DNA from: an uncultured Bacteroidales bacterium
GTDB taxonomy: Bacteria > Bacteroidota > Bacteroidia > Bacteroidales > Bacteroidaceae
DNA length: 51,636 nucleotides
NCBI GenBank assembly: GCA_902801475.1
Contig: CADCIO010000017.1
Coordinates: 1 to 51,636 of the forward strand
Direction: 5' to 3'
Below the pieces are notes generated by a model that did not search any database, was not told the origin of the DNA, and worked only from the letters and a program-made list of their open reading frames with translations. The first letter of the stretch is position 1. Every line of letters starts with the position of its first letter. The translations under genes were made by a program, and so were the position numbers. Below, in pieces: positions 44,094-51,636 of this stretch.

Positions 44094-45776
44094 ATGAAAG
44101 CCTCTATCAAAACTCTCATCGCAGCCATTTGTTGCACAGCGCTGGCAACATCCTGCACCAACAAAACCACAGAAATGGAACAGACAAAACTGACCACCGT
44201 AGGCAACCCATTCATGCCCCTTTGGGAACACATCCCTGACGGCGAACCCTATGTGTTTGAAGACCCCGACCAACCCGGGAAGTACCGTGTGTATGTGTAT
44301 GGCTCACACGATGACCTCATCAGCGAATACTGCGGACGAGACCAAGTGGTATGGTCAGCCTCTGTTGATAGCCTCAACAACTGGCGATATGACGGTGTCA
44401 TCCTGGTGGTGGACAAGAATGCCAACGGGGAACCTTTTGATGCGAAAGGTACTGCCGATGTGCTTTATGCTCCAGATGTGACATTGGTGACTGACAGTAC
44501 GGGCAAGAAGACCTATTACTTGTTCCCCAATGACCAAACAGGTGCCCGTAACGGGCTGATAGCGAAGAGTGACCGTCCCGATGGTCCTTTTGAGGTGTGC
44601 AACTGGAGCAAGAACAACCCCAATCAGGTGGATGGCGTGCTGCAGTTCGACCCAGCCGTGTTTGTTGATGACGACGGCAGCGTGTATGGCTATTGGGGAT
44701 TTGAGCGCTCTTATGCTGCAGAGTTTGATTCCAAGACAATGGCAACGGTCAAGCCTGGAACCGAGATTGTAGAAGATATGATTTCAGGACGCTACCAAGA
44801 GGGTAAGTTCCGCTTCTTCGAGGCTTCCTCCATCCGTAAGATCAAAGACAAATATGTGTTCATCTACAGCCGCTTCACTGAGGAAGGGGAATTTGGCTTA
44901 CCTATGTCCAACTACACCCTTGCCTATGCTTATAGCGACAACCCGCTCGGTCCTTGGACCTACGGTGGCACCATCATCGACGGACGTGCCCGTGAAATCA
45001 ACGAGCAGGGTGATACCATCGCTTCGGCTACTCCCGACGGCAACACCCACGGCTCCATCTGCGAGATCAACGGACAGTGGTACGTCTTCTATCACCGTCA
45101 GACAGGCACCGACGAATATGCCCGTCAAGCGATGGTGGCTCCTATCAAGGTGAACGTGGAAGAAGGCCCCGGCGGCAAGGTCGAGATCTCTGAGGGCGAA
45201 TACACCTCCGAAGGCTTTGCCCTCAACGGTCTGAATCCTCTCGAGTGTCATTCAGCCGGTATCGCTTGCTGGTACACAGGTCCTAAACCTGCCACCCACG
45301 AATGGCCAAACAACACCTTCTATGGCTCCTACGTGGCTGCCGGCTATGGTGGTGACAAGAAAGGCATGAGCAAGGAGGAGGCACAGGCATCCACAGCAAA
45401 GTATGAGGCACCTTACGACCTGCGCTACAACACCAACGACGTGGTGAACAACACCGACGGCTCCATCGTAGGCTACAAGTACTTCAACTTCGACTGCACC
45501 GAAGGACGCAACGACGTGACACTCCTGCTGAACCTCACTCCAGAGGGCGTTGACGGCACCATCGAAATCATGGCAGACCGTCCTTGGACATCACAAGGCG
45601 GCAAGCTCTTAGGCACCATCGAACTGAAGGCAGACGCCCCAAAGGAACCCGTCATTCAGACCGTGACGCTTCCTGAATTAGGGCAGCTGACAGGCAAGCA
45701 CGCCATCTTCTTCAAGTTCAAGTCCGACACCAAGGAGAAGTCCCTCTGCACCCTCCACAATCTCGTGTTCAACTAA
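44094..45776 (+). CDS. GH43 lipoprotein glycosidase
   Basis: A 560-residue enzyme exported as a lipoprotein: signal with Cys21 in LATSC. The GH43 propeller shows VFEDPDQPG with YVYGSHDD, LYAPDVTLV (second Asp) and FRFFEASSIRKI (acid Glu), followed by a C-terminal beta-sandwich resembling CBM6 (about 430-560, with YFNFDCTEGRN). Likely an arabinofuranosidase or xylosidase on the outer membrane. It precedes an esterase-GH53 gene by 26 bp, which suggests arabinogalactan or pectic side chains as the target. Confidence 0.9.
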   Translation: MKASIKTLIAAICCTALATSCTNKTTEMEQTKLTTVGNPFMPLWEHIPDGEPYVFEDPDQPGKYRVYVYGSHDDLISEYCGRDQVVWSASVDSLNNWRYDGVILVVDKNANGEPFDAKGTADVLYAPDVTLVTDSTGKKTYYLFPNDQTGARNGLIAKSDRPDGPFEVCNWSKNNPNQVDGVLQFDPAVFVDDDGSVYGYWGFERSYAAEFDSKTMATVKPGTEIVEDMISGRYQEGKFRFFEASSIRKIKDKYVFIYSRFTEEGEFGLPMSNYTLAYAYSDNPLGPWTYGGTIIDGRAREINEQGDTIASATPDGNTHGSICEINGQWYVFYHRQTGTDEYARQAMVAPIKVNVEEGPGGKVEISEGEYTSEGFALNGLNPLECHSAGIACWYTGPKPATHEWPNNTFYGSYVAAGYGGDKKGMSKEEAQASTAKYEAPYDLRYNTNDVVNNTDGSIVGYKYFNFDCTEGRNDVTLLLNLTPEGVDGTIEIMADRPWTSQGGKLLGTIELKADAPKEPVIQTVTLPELGQLTGKHAIFFKFKSDTKEKSLCTLHNLVFN

Positions 45777-45802
45777 TTACGGAAACAAAAACAGGCATCC
45801 AA

Positions 45803-48252
45803 ATGAAACGCTCTCTATTCAGCATCATGCTCCTATGCGCTTGGCTGGCGGGCTATGCGCAAGAATCCGCTAAGAGTGATTATGTAAGTGACCAGATAAC
45901 TCGTCAGAAGGTGATAGACAACGGCGGCACAGGTAATTATCGTGCTGTGATTGTGTCGGAGAAGACGCTTCCGGACTTCACGGTCTATCGTCCACGAAAT
46001 GTGAAAGCTGCTGCACGGCGTGAGGGTCTTCTACCCCTGCTGATTTGGTGCAATGGTGCCTGCTCAGACAACTCGAAAGGATATGAGCGCATGTTGAACG
46101 AGATGGCATCACACGGTTACCTCGTGGTGGCTATCGGCAAGATGAAGGTGAATGACGACGACCGCGAGGATGGTGGCTCGAACGAGAAACAAGTGGTGGA
46201 AGCCATCAACTGGGTGGTGAAGCAGGTGGGGACAAAGACGAGCGACTACTATAAGGCAATCGATGTGAACAATGTGGCTGCGGCAGGACACTCCTGTGGT
46301 GGCGCACAAGCTATTGCCAATTGTGCCAACACCCGAATGAAGACCCTCCTCATCATGAATGCAGGTATGGGCGGCATGTCTATGGGTGGCGCATCGCCTC
46401 AGACACTCAAGCAGTTGCATTGTCCCCTCATCTATATGACGGGTGGTTCAGGCGATGTGGCGTATGAGAATGCAAAGACTGACTTTGGGAGCATCACAAA
46501 AGTGCCAGTGGTGTGGGCAGACCTGCCAACGGCTGGACATGGTGGTACTTACTGGGATCCGCAGGGCGGTGAATTTGGTCGTGTGGCACTGAAATGGATG
46601 GATTGGCACCTGAAGGGCTACAGTCAGAATGCCAATATCTTCCTGAAACCTTCTGTCACGAAGGTGTTCACCAAATGGAAGATTCAGAACAAGAACTTCG
46701 GCAAAGTGGATTATGACCACATCTACGACACCCCACTGACGGTGGGCGACCCCGTGTTTGACCGTCAGGCTGCTGAAGAGACCTTCGCCTTTGGTGCAGA
46801 CATCAGTATGCTCACCCAGCAGACGGATAAGGGATTGAAGTTCTACGACCGCAAGGGCGAGAAGAAGGATGTGATTTCCATCCTGAACGAGGAAGGCATG
46901 AACTGCGTGAGATTGGGCATGTTGGTGAATCCCTCTGATGGAGTTTGCAACCTCTCCTACACGAGAAATCTGGCGAAGAAGGCAAAGAATAATGACATGA
47001 ATATCATGCTCTGCCTGCACTATACCGACAACCGCGCTGACATCGGCACACAGCTGAAACCTGCAGCATGGAAGAACTATGATATGGATGCACTGGAGCG
47101 AGCCATCAAGACGCATACTTCCACCGCCGTGAGAGCTGTCAAGGTAAGCAACAACAAACTGAAATGGGTGCAGGTGGGCTACCAACTGGACGAGGGTATG
47201 CTTGGCCTGAAGGTCGATTGACCAGCGACGGTAATAATGTGGAGAACTTCGTCCGTCTCTTCAACGCGGCCTACGATGCTGTGAAGGAGGTGGATCCAAA
47301 TATTCAGGTGGTGCTGCATGTGGCAGACCTGCAGGGAACATCTGCCATGAACAGTTATTTCGACCCATTACAGAAAGCAGGCTTGAAGTGGGATGTCATC
47401 GGACTTTCCGCCTATCCGTTGATGACGGGACTGACTACGGGTGTGCTTCCCAAACGAGCTGCCGGCATTGCGAAGAGTCTGAAAGAACGTTACGAGAAAC
47501 CCGTGATGGTAGTGGAAACCGGACATTACAACGACCAGCCTCTGGCAACAAACCACTTCCTCTGTGACCTGATGAAAGAGCTGATTGATGCAGGCGCTGC
47601 AGGATGCTTCTATTGGGAACCAGAACTGGCTGATGACAACCACTTTGCTGCATGGAATCCTGAGACACGCAGAGTGTCTGTTGCACTCGAAGCCTTTAAG
47701 GGTATGAACCATACAGAGGTGCCCTACGTGATGGACATCGCATGGGACGGCGACATCGATAAGGTATTCGACAATCCTACCACCATCGAATTGCCCGTGA
47801 AGGCACGCCACATACGTGACCGCATCGAGAAGGTGGACTTGATGGAAGACAAACAGGTTCACGCCACCAGCACCGAACCACCTTACACCCTGCATTGGAC
47901 GAATCCAGAAGCAGGACTGCACAAAATCTTCGCACAGGCTACCGCTACAGATGGTGAGACGGCTTCAACCGACGTCGTGGAAGTGGAGGTGAAGAAGGAC
48001 ATGACGGACATCATCGCCGTCACTACCCCCAATGGCGTCCAACTGAAGACCAGCAAGAACAAGGTGACCGTCGAATCCGACTCTCCCCTGTACTACATCC
48101 GTATCTATAGCCTCAATGGTATGTTGCAAGCAGAAAAGAAGGTGAATGGCAGCCATCGCGCCACCCTCACCGTTTCCGCATCCCAGGGAACTCTCCTGCT
48201 GGTGCAGGTGGAAACAGAAGCAGGCACCCAGACCATGCACATAAGAATGTAA
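45803..48252 (+). pseudogene. Esterase-GH53 endo-galactanase fusion with a frameshift
   Basis: Frame 1 (45803-47221) has a signal peptide, an alpha/beta-hydrolase domain (nucleophile Ser in AAGHSCGGAQA, His in TAGHGGTYW) and the first half of a GH53 barrel (FGADISMLTQQ, MNCVRLGML, LHYTDN, WVQVG). It stops after GYQLDEGMLGLKVD. The other frame continues the barrel (AWPEGRLTSDGNN, VGLSAYPL-like region, VVETGHYND with the nucleophile Glu) into an Ig-like and a C-terminal sorting-like domain (to 48252). A one-base loss near 47180-47202 explains the break. GH53 normally reads GNE here, with the acid/base Glu; the sequence has GYQ, so the site is changed too. A sequencing error alone would not explain both. 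Confidence 0.85.
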
Positions 48253-48352
48253 AAATAAAAGCCCCGTTCCGGACTTCACAGTCCAACGGGGCAAAGATCA
48301 TATACTGTTACGAAGTGGCCGACGAACGGCACACGTGTATTCTTAATTGTTC
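48250..48352 (-). ncRNA. Candidate small RNA on the minus strand
   Basis: A full-consensus promoter lies on the minus strand: TTTG (complement of 48387-48390), 21 bases, then TAAATTTG (complement of 48358-48365). About 60 bases downstream is a hairpin: GCCCCGTT (48261-48268) with AACGGGGC (48285-48292) and an inner GGACT/AGTCC. On the minus strand it is followed by TTTTATTTTT. No reading frame of note lies between. A transcript of about 100 nt is predicted. The hairpin may alternatively or additionally end the GH53 message. Confidence 0.45.
48252..48292. terminator. Hairpin after the GH53 gene and candidate small RNA
   Basis: GCCCCGTT/AACGGGGC stem with an inner GGACT/AGTCC stem. The T run is on the minus strand; on the plus strand only AAAGATCAT follows. 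Confidence 0.7.
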
Positions 48353-48418
48353 TGTTGCAAATTTACGGAAAAATCCAGCAGACCACCAAACTTTTTAAGA
48401 ACTTTTACGATAAAAGGA

Positions 48419-48458
48419 TAAAAAAACAATCACGACCCCGTTGCTGAGGTCGTGATTG
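48419..48458 (-). terminator. Strong minus-strand terminator
   Basis: ACAATCACGACC (48425-48436) pairs perfectly with GGTCGTGATTGT (48447-48458). On the minus strand GTTTTTTTATCC follows. It lies 46 bp after the stop of a gene remnant. Confidence 0.8.
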
Positions 48459-48482
48459 TCATTCTTGCCGCATGGAACTTTC

Positions 48483-48497
48483 GCCCAGCGCGTGGGC
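48483..48497. repeat. REP-like palindrome, second copy
   Basis: GCCCAGCGCGTGGGC, with the prefix TTTC. It matches the copy inside the MFS gene (38953-38967) except for one base. A weaker relative, CACAGCGCGTGGCTGG, lies between cobT and cobS at 1097-1112. Confidence 0.6.
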
Positions 48498-48504
48498 TGG
48501 TTTG

Positions 48505-48603
48505 TTAGTTTTGCTTCTTCTTGTTCACATGAATCGGTGTGCTGTTCGGGAATGCAATCGTATAGGCCTTATCGAGGGCATGCTTGGGTGTTCTCGATGG
48601 TAA
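48505..48603 (-). pseudogene. C-terminal remnant of an unknown gene
   Basis: A minus-strand frame with no start codon ends at TAA (48505-48507) and encodes KHALDKAYTIAFPNSTP and IHVNKKKQN at its end. An in-frame stop lies just upstream, and the 39-bp repeat copy C starts nine bases beyond. With the strong terminator downstream it looks like the 3' end of a gene whose body was lost. I do not recognise the protein. The remainder of 48650-48852 holds nothing I can identify. Confidence 0.3.
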
Positions 48604-48611
48604 TCATATCA

Positions 48612-48650
48612 GAAATTGATTTTGACCAAAATGACCTTGACCAAATGACC
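48612..48650. repeat. 39-bp repeat, copy C (inverted relative to 51182-51220)
   Basis: These 39 bases match the reverse complement of 51182-51220 at 38 of 39 positions; similarity stops sharply on both sides. The word includes TTTTGACCAAAATGACC. Together the two copies bracket the BspA-like gene and the toxin-antitoxin pair. Confidence 0.85.
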
Positions 48651-48852
48651 ACGTCTTACATCTTTCATCCCGACTCGTTGATGAAGATAATGTTTCGCCG
48701 AAAAACGACCCGATTGATGCCAAAATCTCACGCAATGCCGATAGATAGAGGGATGCGCAAAGATGAGAAGAAAAAATTGTAAATTCGGAGATAGCAAAAG
48801 TCCAACTTTTTCACCCTCACACAAAAGATCACGCCCTTTTTTTAGTGGGACA

Positions 48853-50454
48853 CTAGTGAAATACAATAGATGTTAATGTTATTTTACTATTATTTATGGA
48901 AAGAAACGCGTCGGATTTATTTTGATAATCCAATAATTGTACAAAAGAAGCATCTGGAGCATGTAGTGAACCACGCTGTTCTCTGCCCGTATTGTGTGAT
49001 TCGTATAATTTTAAGTTATTGTTATTACTAACAACAAACTCTTTGTGGATAATTCCGTCAATATATGCGGCAATATAAAGACCCGTCTCATCACATACAA
49101 CAAGATACAAATGCTTATCAATTCCAAATCCAGTGATAATCATTGGGGTATATATAAAATTAGATTTTGGAATCTCTTGTTGATGGACTTTTAATTGTAT
49201 CATAGTGTTGGGCTTAGAGCATTTGTTTTGATAATACATAAGCGCCAAATCTTCTTCTTCCCATTGGTAACCTTTATGTGGTGTGTTGATACAATCCACT
49301 TGATTATGAGATATGACATAATACATGTTATCCAAACAAAGGAGTCTACCCATTGCTCCTTGATATGGATATAACTTGTTTGTTTTTTTATCATTAAATA
49401 CCAAATATGAGGCTAACTGGTAGTCATTGAAATCCAAGTATGAAACAGAACATCTGTTATCTTCATACATGATGTCACTGGCTTCACTCGTTTCAATCCA
49501 CTTCTTTGAAATAAAGTCGAAGCAATAATCACGAGGATGTTCTATTTCGTCATTGACGGAGAATGAAATAGAGTCATCTTCCTCATATTCCATATCATAA
49601 TAGATGGAAGTGTTAGAAGAACGTGCCATCAAAATTAAAGAGTCTGAGCGATTAAACAAGGCGAGGTTCTTAAGACTCGGATTTATAGGACAATCGACAG
49701 AAGAAATTGTTCTTTTTTCTTTGTCAAAGACTAATGGCTTGATCTTGTAATCCTTGTCAAAACAGAATAACATCCAGTATTGTGGCATTTCTACTGCACA
49801 ATAAATTTGTTTTGTCACATTGTGAATCGTAGAGTCGATAAAGATTGTATCCACATTGAGATGAAATTGATGTGTCCTCAAAGGATGATTGTCCCATTTA
49901 GGATAAAATGCATATTCATTAATCGTCCCATCGGAAGGTATCGCCTGTATAGTTTTAAATTTCCCCCAAAACAAATCCTGTTCATATCGTTTAACTGCTT
50001 TTCGTGGAACGTACAATGCGCAACGATTTTTTGCATATTTGGGAAGTATGTCGACAGGGGGATATAAATGTATTGGGTCTGTGACATTCAAACATATAGT
50101 TGTTATGTTTGGACAATATGCAAAACACCATTCGCCAATATGTGTTACAGACGAAGGAATATATACATAGATCAAGTTGTTGAAATCTGAAAACGCATAA
50201 TCACCAATATTCAACACCCCGTCTTTGATGATTACACGTACAATTTGATCCTTGTAATCTGACCAAGGCATTCTTTCGTTACCCTGATATAAAGACATCA
50301 TGCGTCCTTCACCTTCAATGATGAGCGAACTGTTTGATGTGATCTCCCAACGAACATTATTCTCATTTCCTTTATCACCACATACACCTTTGTATGTCTG
50401 AGCCGAGGAAGCCACAACACAGAGGAACAGAAGAAATACAATATAATTTTTCAT
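48853..50454 (-). CDS. Secreted BspA-like (LRR_5) protein
   Basis: A 533-residue exported protein with a signal peptide (YIVFLLFLCVVASSAQ) and a short BspA-type leucine-rich region (about 30-160): RVIIKDGVLNIGDYAFSDFNNLIYVYIPSS is the repeat type, with VTHIGEWCFAYCPNI next. The remaining 370 residues are a beta-rich region of no family I recognise. BspA-like proteins are often surface adhesins. Base composition is clearly richer in A+T than the neighbours, which suggests recent acquisition. It lies 42 bp after the PIN gene on the same strand and may be co-transcribed with it. The ATG at 50454 begins the signal peptide. Confidence 0.8.
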   Translation of the reverse strand: MKNYIVFLLFLCVVASSAQTYKGVCGDKGNENNVRWEITSNSSLIIEGEGRMMSLYQGNERMPWSDYKDQIVRVIIKDGVLNIGDYAFSDFNNLIYVYIPSSVTHIGEWCFAYCPNITTICLNVTDPIHLYPPVDILPKYAKNRCALYVPRKAVKRYEQDLFWGKFKTIQAIPSDGTINEYAFYPKWDNHPLRTHQFHLNVDTIFIDSTIHNVTKQIYCAVEMPQYWMLFCFDKDYKIKPLVFDKEKRTISSVDCPINPSLKNLALFNRSDSLILMARSSNTSIYYDMEYEEDDSISFSVNDEIEHPRDYCFDFISKKWIETSEASDIMYEDNRCSVSYLDFNDYQLASYLVFNDKKTNKLYPYQGAMGRLLCLDNMYYVISHNQVDCINTPHKGYQWEEEDLALMYYQNKCSKPNTMIQLKVHQQEIPKSNFIYTPMIITGFGIDKHLYLVVCDETGLYIAAYIDGIIHKEFVVSNNNNLKLYESHNTGREQRGSLHAPDASFVQLLDYQNKSDAFLSINNSKITLTSIVFH

Positions 50455-50496
50455 TTTTTTGTAATGATAAACACCCAAACCACCAAGTAAATGGGT

Positions 50497-50901
50497 TTAT
50501 TGAAGCTTGGTGAGTAATTCAGAATACTTCAAAATAGGGATACCGGCATGTTGACCAAGGTCGGTGAGGTCTTTGTCGCCACTGACAATATAATCGACAG
50601 GGACGCTCTCTGCCATTGAAAGAAGATATAGGTCTTTTGGATCGCGGATGTCGGACTCTGCTTCTATGGTGATGTCTGTGAAGAAACACACATCATATAC
50701 CATTTCAAAGAAGTAATAGCGTGTTTCGTCGGAAATGAGTTTGTCGAACTTTGGGCGGGCAATGACTTGACGAATTTCATCCAACTGTTGGTCGCAGATG
50801 TAGACCTCCACATCGTGACGGCACAGCACATCTGCCAACGACGAGAGCCGTTTACCAATCATGAATGAAATCCACAAATTGCTGTCGAACAGAATCTTCA
50901 T
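50497..50901 (-). CDS. PIN-domain toxin
   Basis: A 134-residue PIN-domain RNase of the 'putative toxin, PIN family' group. It begins MKILFDSNLWISF with the first acidic metal ligand (Asp6), and has Glu/Asp in QLDEIRQVIARPKF, the pair in DIRDPKDLYLLSMAE and the last acidic site in VSGDKDL. Such toxins cleave RNA and are held inactive by the antitoxin. It overlaps the antitoxin gene by four bases. Confidence 0.85.
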   Translation of the reverse strand: MKILFDSNLWISFMIGKRLSSLADVLCRHDVEVYICDQQLDEIRQVIARPKFDKLISDETRYYFFEMVYDVCFFTDITIEAESDIRDPKDLYLLSMAESVPVDYIVSGDKDLTDLGQHAGIPILKYSELLTKLQ

Positions 50902-51089
50902 TGTCCTCTGCGTACAGCATTAACCTCTGCCTGAATCTCCTCGTCCGTCATCTGTGAAGTATTCAAGCAGGAATTGATGAAATTCTCAACCGATGTACGG
51001 CGACGACGCATTGTCCACCCCATACGCGATGCAAGGGTCTGCACAAAAGCTGCGTCTTGAGTCGGGATTGATAATACTAAATCTTCCAT
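50898..51089 (-). CDS. Antitoxin of the PIN toxin
   Basis: A 63-residue protein directly upstream of the PIN toxin and overlapping it by four bases (ATGA). It has a beta-strand-like start (LVLSIPTQDAAFVQTLASRMGW), a basic stretch RRRRT and an acidic helical C-terminus (MTDEEIQAEVNAVRRG), a common layout of small antitoxins. The promoter TAACTTTG is the complement of 51118-51125. Confidence 0.8.
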   Translation of the reverse strand: MEDLVLSIPTQDAAFVQTLASRMGWTMRRRRTSVENFINSCLNTSQMTDEEIQAEVNAVRRGQ

Positions 51090-51117
51090 GTCCTTCCTTT
51101 CTTTTGGTTTTCGGTGG

Positions 51118-51125
51118 CAAAGTTA
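51118..51125 (-). promoter_or_regulatory. -7 box of the toxin-antitoxin operon
   Basis: The minus strand reads TAACTTTG, 28 bases before the antitoxin ATG at 51089. Confidence 0.65.
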
Positions 51126-51180
51126 CAACATTCTTCCCACACCACCAAACATCATGAGAATTATTTACGAGGGTCAAACC

Positions 51181-51432
51181 CGGTCATTTGGTCAATGTCA
51201 TTTTGGTCAAAATCAATTTCGGGAACGCGGTCATTGCTCACTATATATAAATAATTTATATTATAGTGGCGGATTTTGACTAATCCGATTTCGATTTTGA
51301 CAAATGACCAAATGGCCAAAATGACCGCACAACAGGTGGTGGGGTGCCAGATGTCATGAAAAAAAATTTTGAAAAAAACAGCATTTTTTTCGCCAAACAT
51401 TCGTAGACCGCAATGTGGATGTTGTATCTTTG
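51181..51432. repeat. Palindromic GGTCA/TGACC element and promoter of the HU-like gene (copy B)
   Basis: Same order as copy A at 24341: CGGTCA and GGTCA words (51181-51235), an AT palindrome with imperfect arms (51240-51267), TGGCGGATTTTGAC, TGACC words ending TGACCG (51322-51327), then TTCGTAGACCGCAATG (51400-51415) and TATCTTTG (51425-51432). From the TTCGTAG block to the -7 box, 31 of 33 bases match copy A with identical spacing. Confidence 0.8.
51182..51220. repeat. 39-bp repeat, copy in the left arm of element B
   Basis: Reverse complement of 48612-48650 with one mismatch. See that entry. Confidence 0.85.
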
Positions 51433-51501
51433 CAACGTCATTCTGAGAGAAGAAATAGCGCGCTAACTAAAGAAAAAAAAATTCCCAGTTGACCAACAAA
51501 A

Positions 51502-51554
51502 AACTAACAAACTAACAAACTAACTAACAAACTAACTAACTAACAAACTAACTA
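51502..51554. repeat. ACTAACAA/ACTA repeat in the HU leader
   Basis: A run of AACTAAC and AAACTAAC units with extra CTAA insertions fills the leader from 51502 to two bases before the ATG. The leader from the -7 box to the start is about 120 bases. Confidence 0.8.
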
Positions 51555-51556
51555 TT

Positions 51557-51636
51557 ATGGCACTAAAAGTAAAAGCGAAAGAACAACTGATCAAGGTGGG
51601 CAAGTATGCGGAAACCTACCGCTACGTGATGATGCC
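51557..51636 (+). CDS. HU-like DNA-binding protein, 5' part
   Basis: Twenty-six codons plus two bases are visible, beginning MALKVKAKEQLIKVGKYAET. This is the N-terminus of the Bacteroidales HU-family 'histone-like' proteins that differ from canonical HupB in having a longer N-terminus. In this order the gene is often followed by a tiny 'smalltalk' protein and an N-acetylmuramoyl-L-alanine amidase; those would lie beyond the window. The leader carries the tandem repeat and the palindromic element lies upstream. Confidence 0.85.
   Translation, partial: MALKVKAKEQLIKVGKYAETYRYVMM

Overview
The window looks like chromosomal DNA of a xylan- and pectin-degrading Bacteroidales, most like Prevotella/Segatella. 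The evidence is the repeated promoter element TAnnTTTG (Bacteroidetes -7 box), a GldH lipoprotein, RicT and HolB neighbours, large GH2/GH43/GH53/GH67/GH115 enzymes with secretion signals, C-terminal tails of the kind seen on type IX or Prevotella-type secreted proteins, and an HU-like protein at the right edge. The genus is inferred from protein flavour; no rRNA is present. No tRNA, rRNA, CRISPR array, transposase or SusC/SusD pair was seen.

Layout. 1-6118 (minus): six-gene operon cobQ-cobD-cbiB-cobU-cobT-cobS for the late steps of cobalamin assembly (amidation, aminopropanol arm, nucleotide loop), divergent from an HD-domain hydrolase. 7181-12492 (minus): gldH, ricT, holB, metF, a membrane protein and a zinc metallopeptidase. 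12728-24015: a secreted TonB-C protein, then xylose/xylan genes on the minus strand (xylA; MgtC with a large secreted GH2; an operon of GPH symporter, cytoplasmic GH43 and xylulokinase). 24016-29516 (plus): a palindromic repeat element, a SpoU-type RNA methyltransferase with an internal peptide repeat, a kinase-less propeller sensor and an M6 protease. 29574-36620 (minus): glucuronoxylan block of GH67, UDP-glucose dehydrogenase, an unusual membrane-anchored response regulator/AraC protein and GH115. 36779-38520: a porin and a deleted C4-dicarboxylate transporter. 38655-43848: MFS transporter, small membrane proteins, two patatins, a thioredoxin-like protein and a CinA-type amidase. 44094-48252 (plus): GH43 lipoprotein and a frameshifted esterase-GH53 gene. 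48253-51636: a possible small RNA, a BspA-like repeat protein, a PIN toxin-antitoxin pair and the start of an HU-like gene.

How the genes work together. GH115 and GH67 would remove (4-O-methyl)glucuronate from xylan and xylo-oligosaccharides. The GPH symporter, GH43, XylA and XylB would import xylosides and feed xylulose-5-phosphate to the pentose phosphate pathway. Direct TGTTACA repeats spaced exactly 21 bp lie upstream of both the GPH operon and GH115, suggesting one regulator. The regulator next to GH115 looks like a hybrid two-component protein that has lost its sensor, its ATPase domain and its phospho-accepting histidine.

The most unusual sequence-level features are: (1) many heptanucleotide tandem arrays, in-frame inside cobT, cbiB, cobQ and an MFS gene and also over the -33 region of several promoters, where a one-unit change would shift frame or alter promoter spacing; (2) a large palindromic GGTCA/TGACC element with a conserved promoter block, present at 24341-24558 and upstream of the HU-like gene; (3) a 39-bp inverted repeat (38/39 identical) bracketing the BspA-like gene and toxin-antitoxin pair; (4) the split, kinase-less two-component parts.
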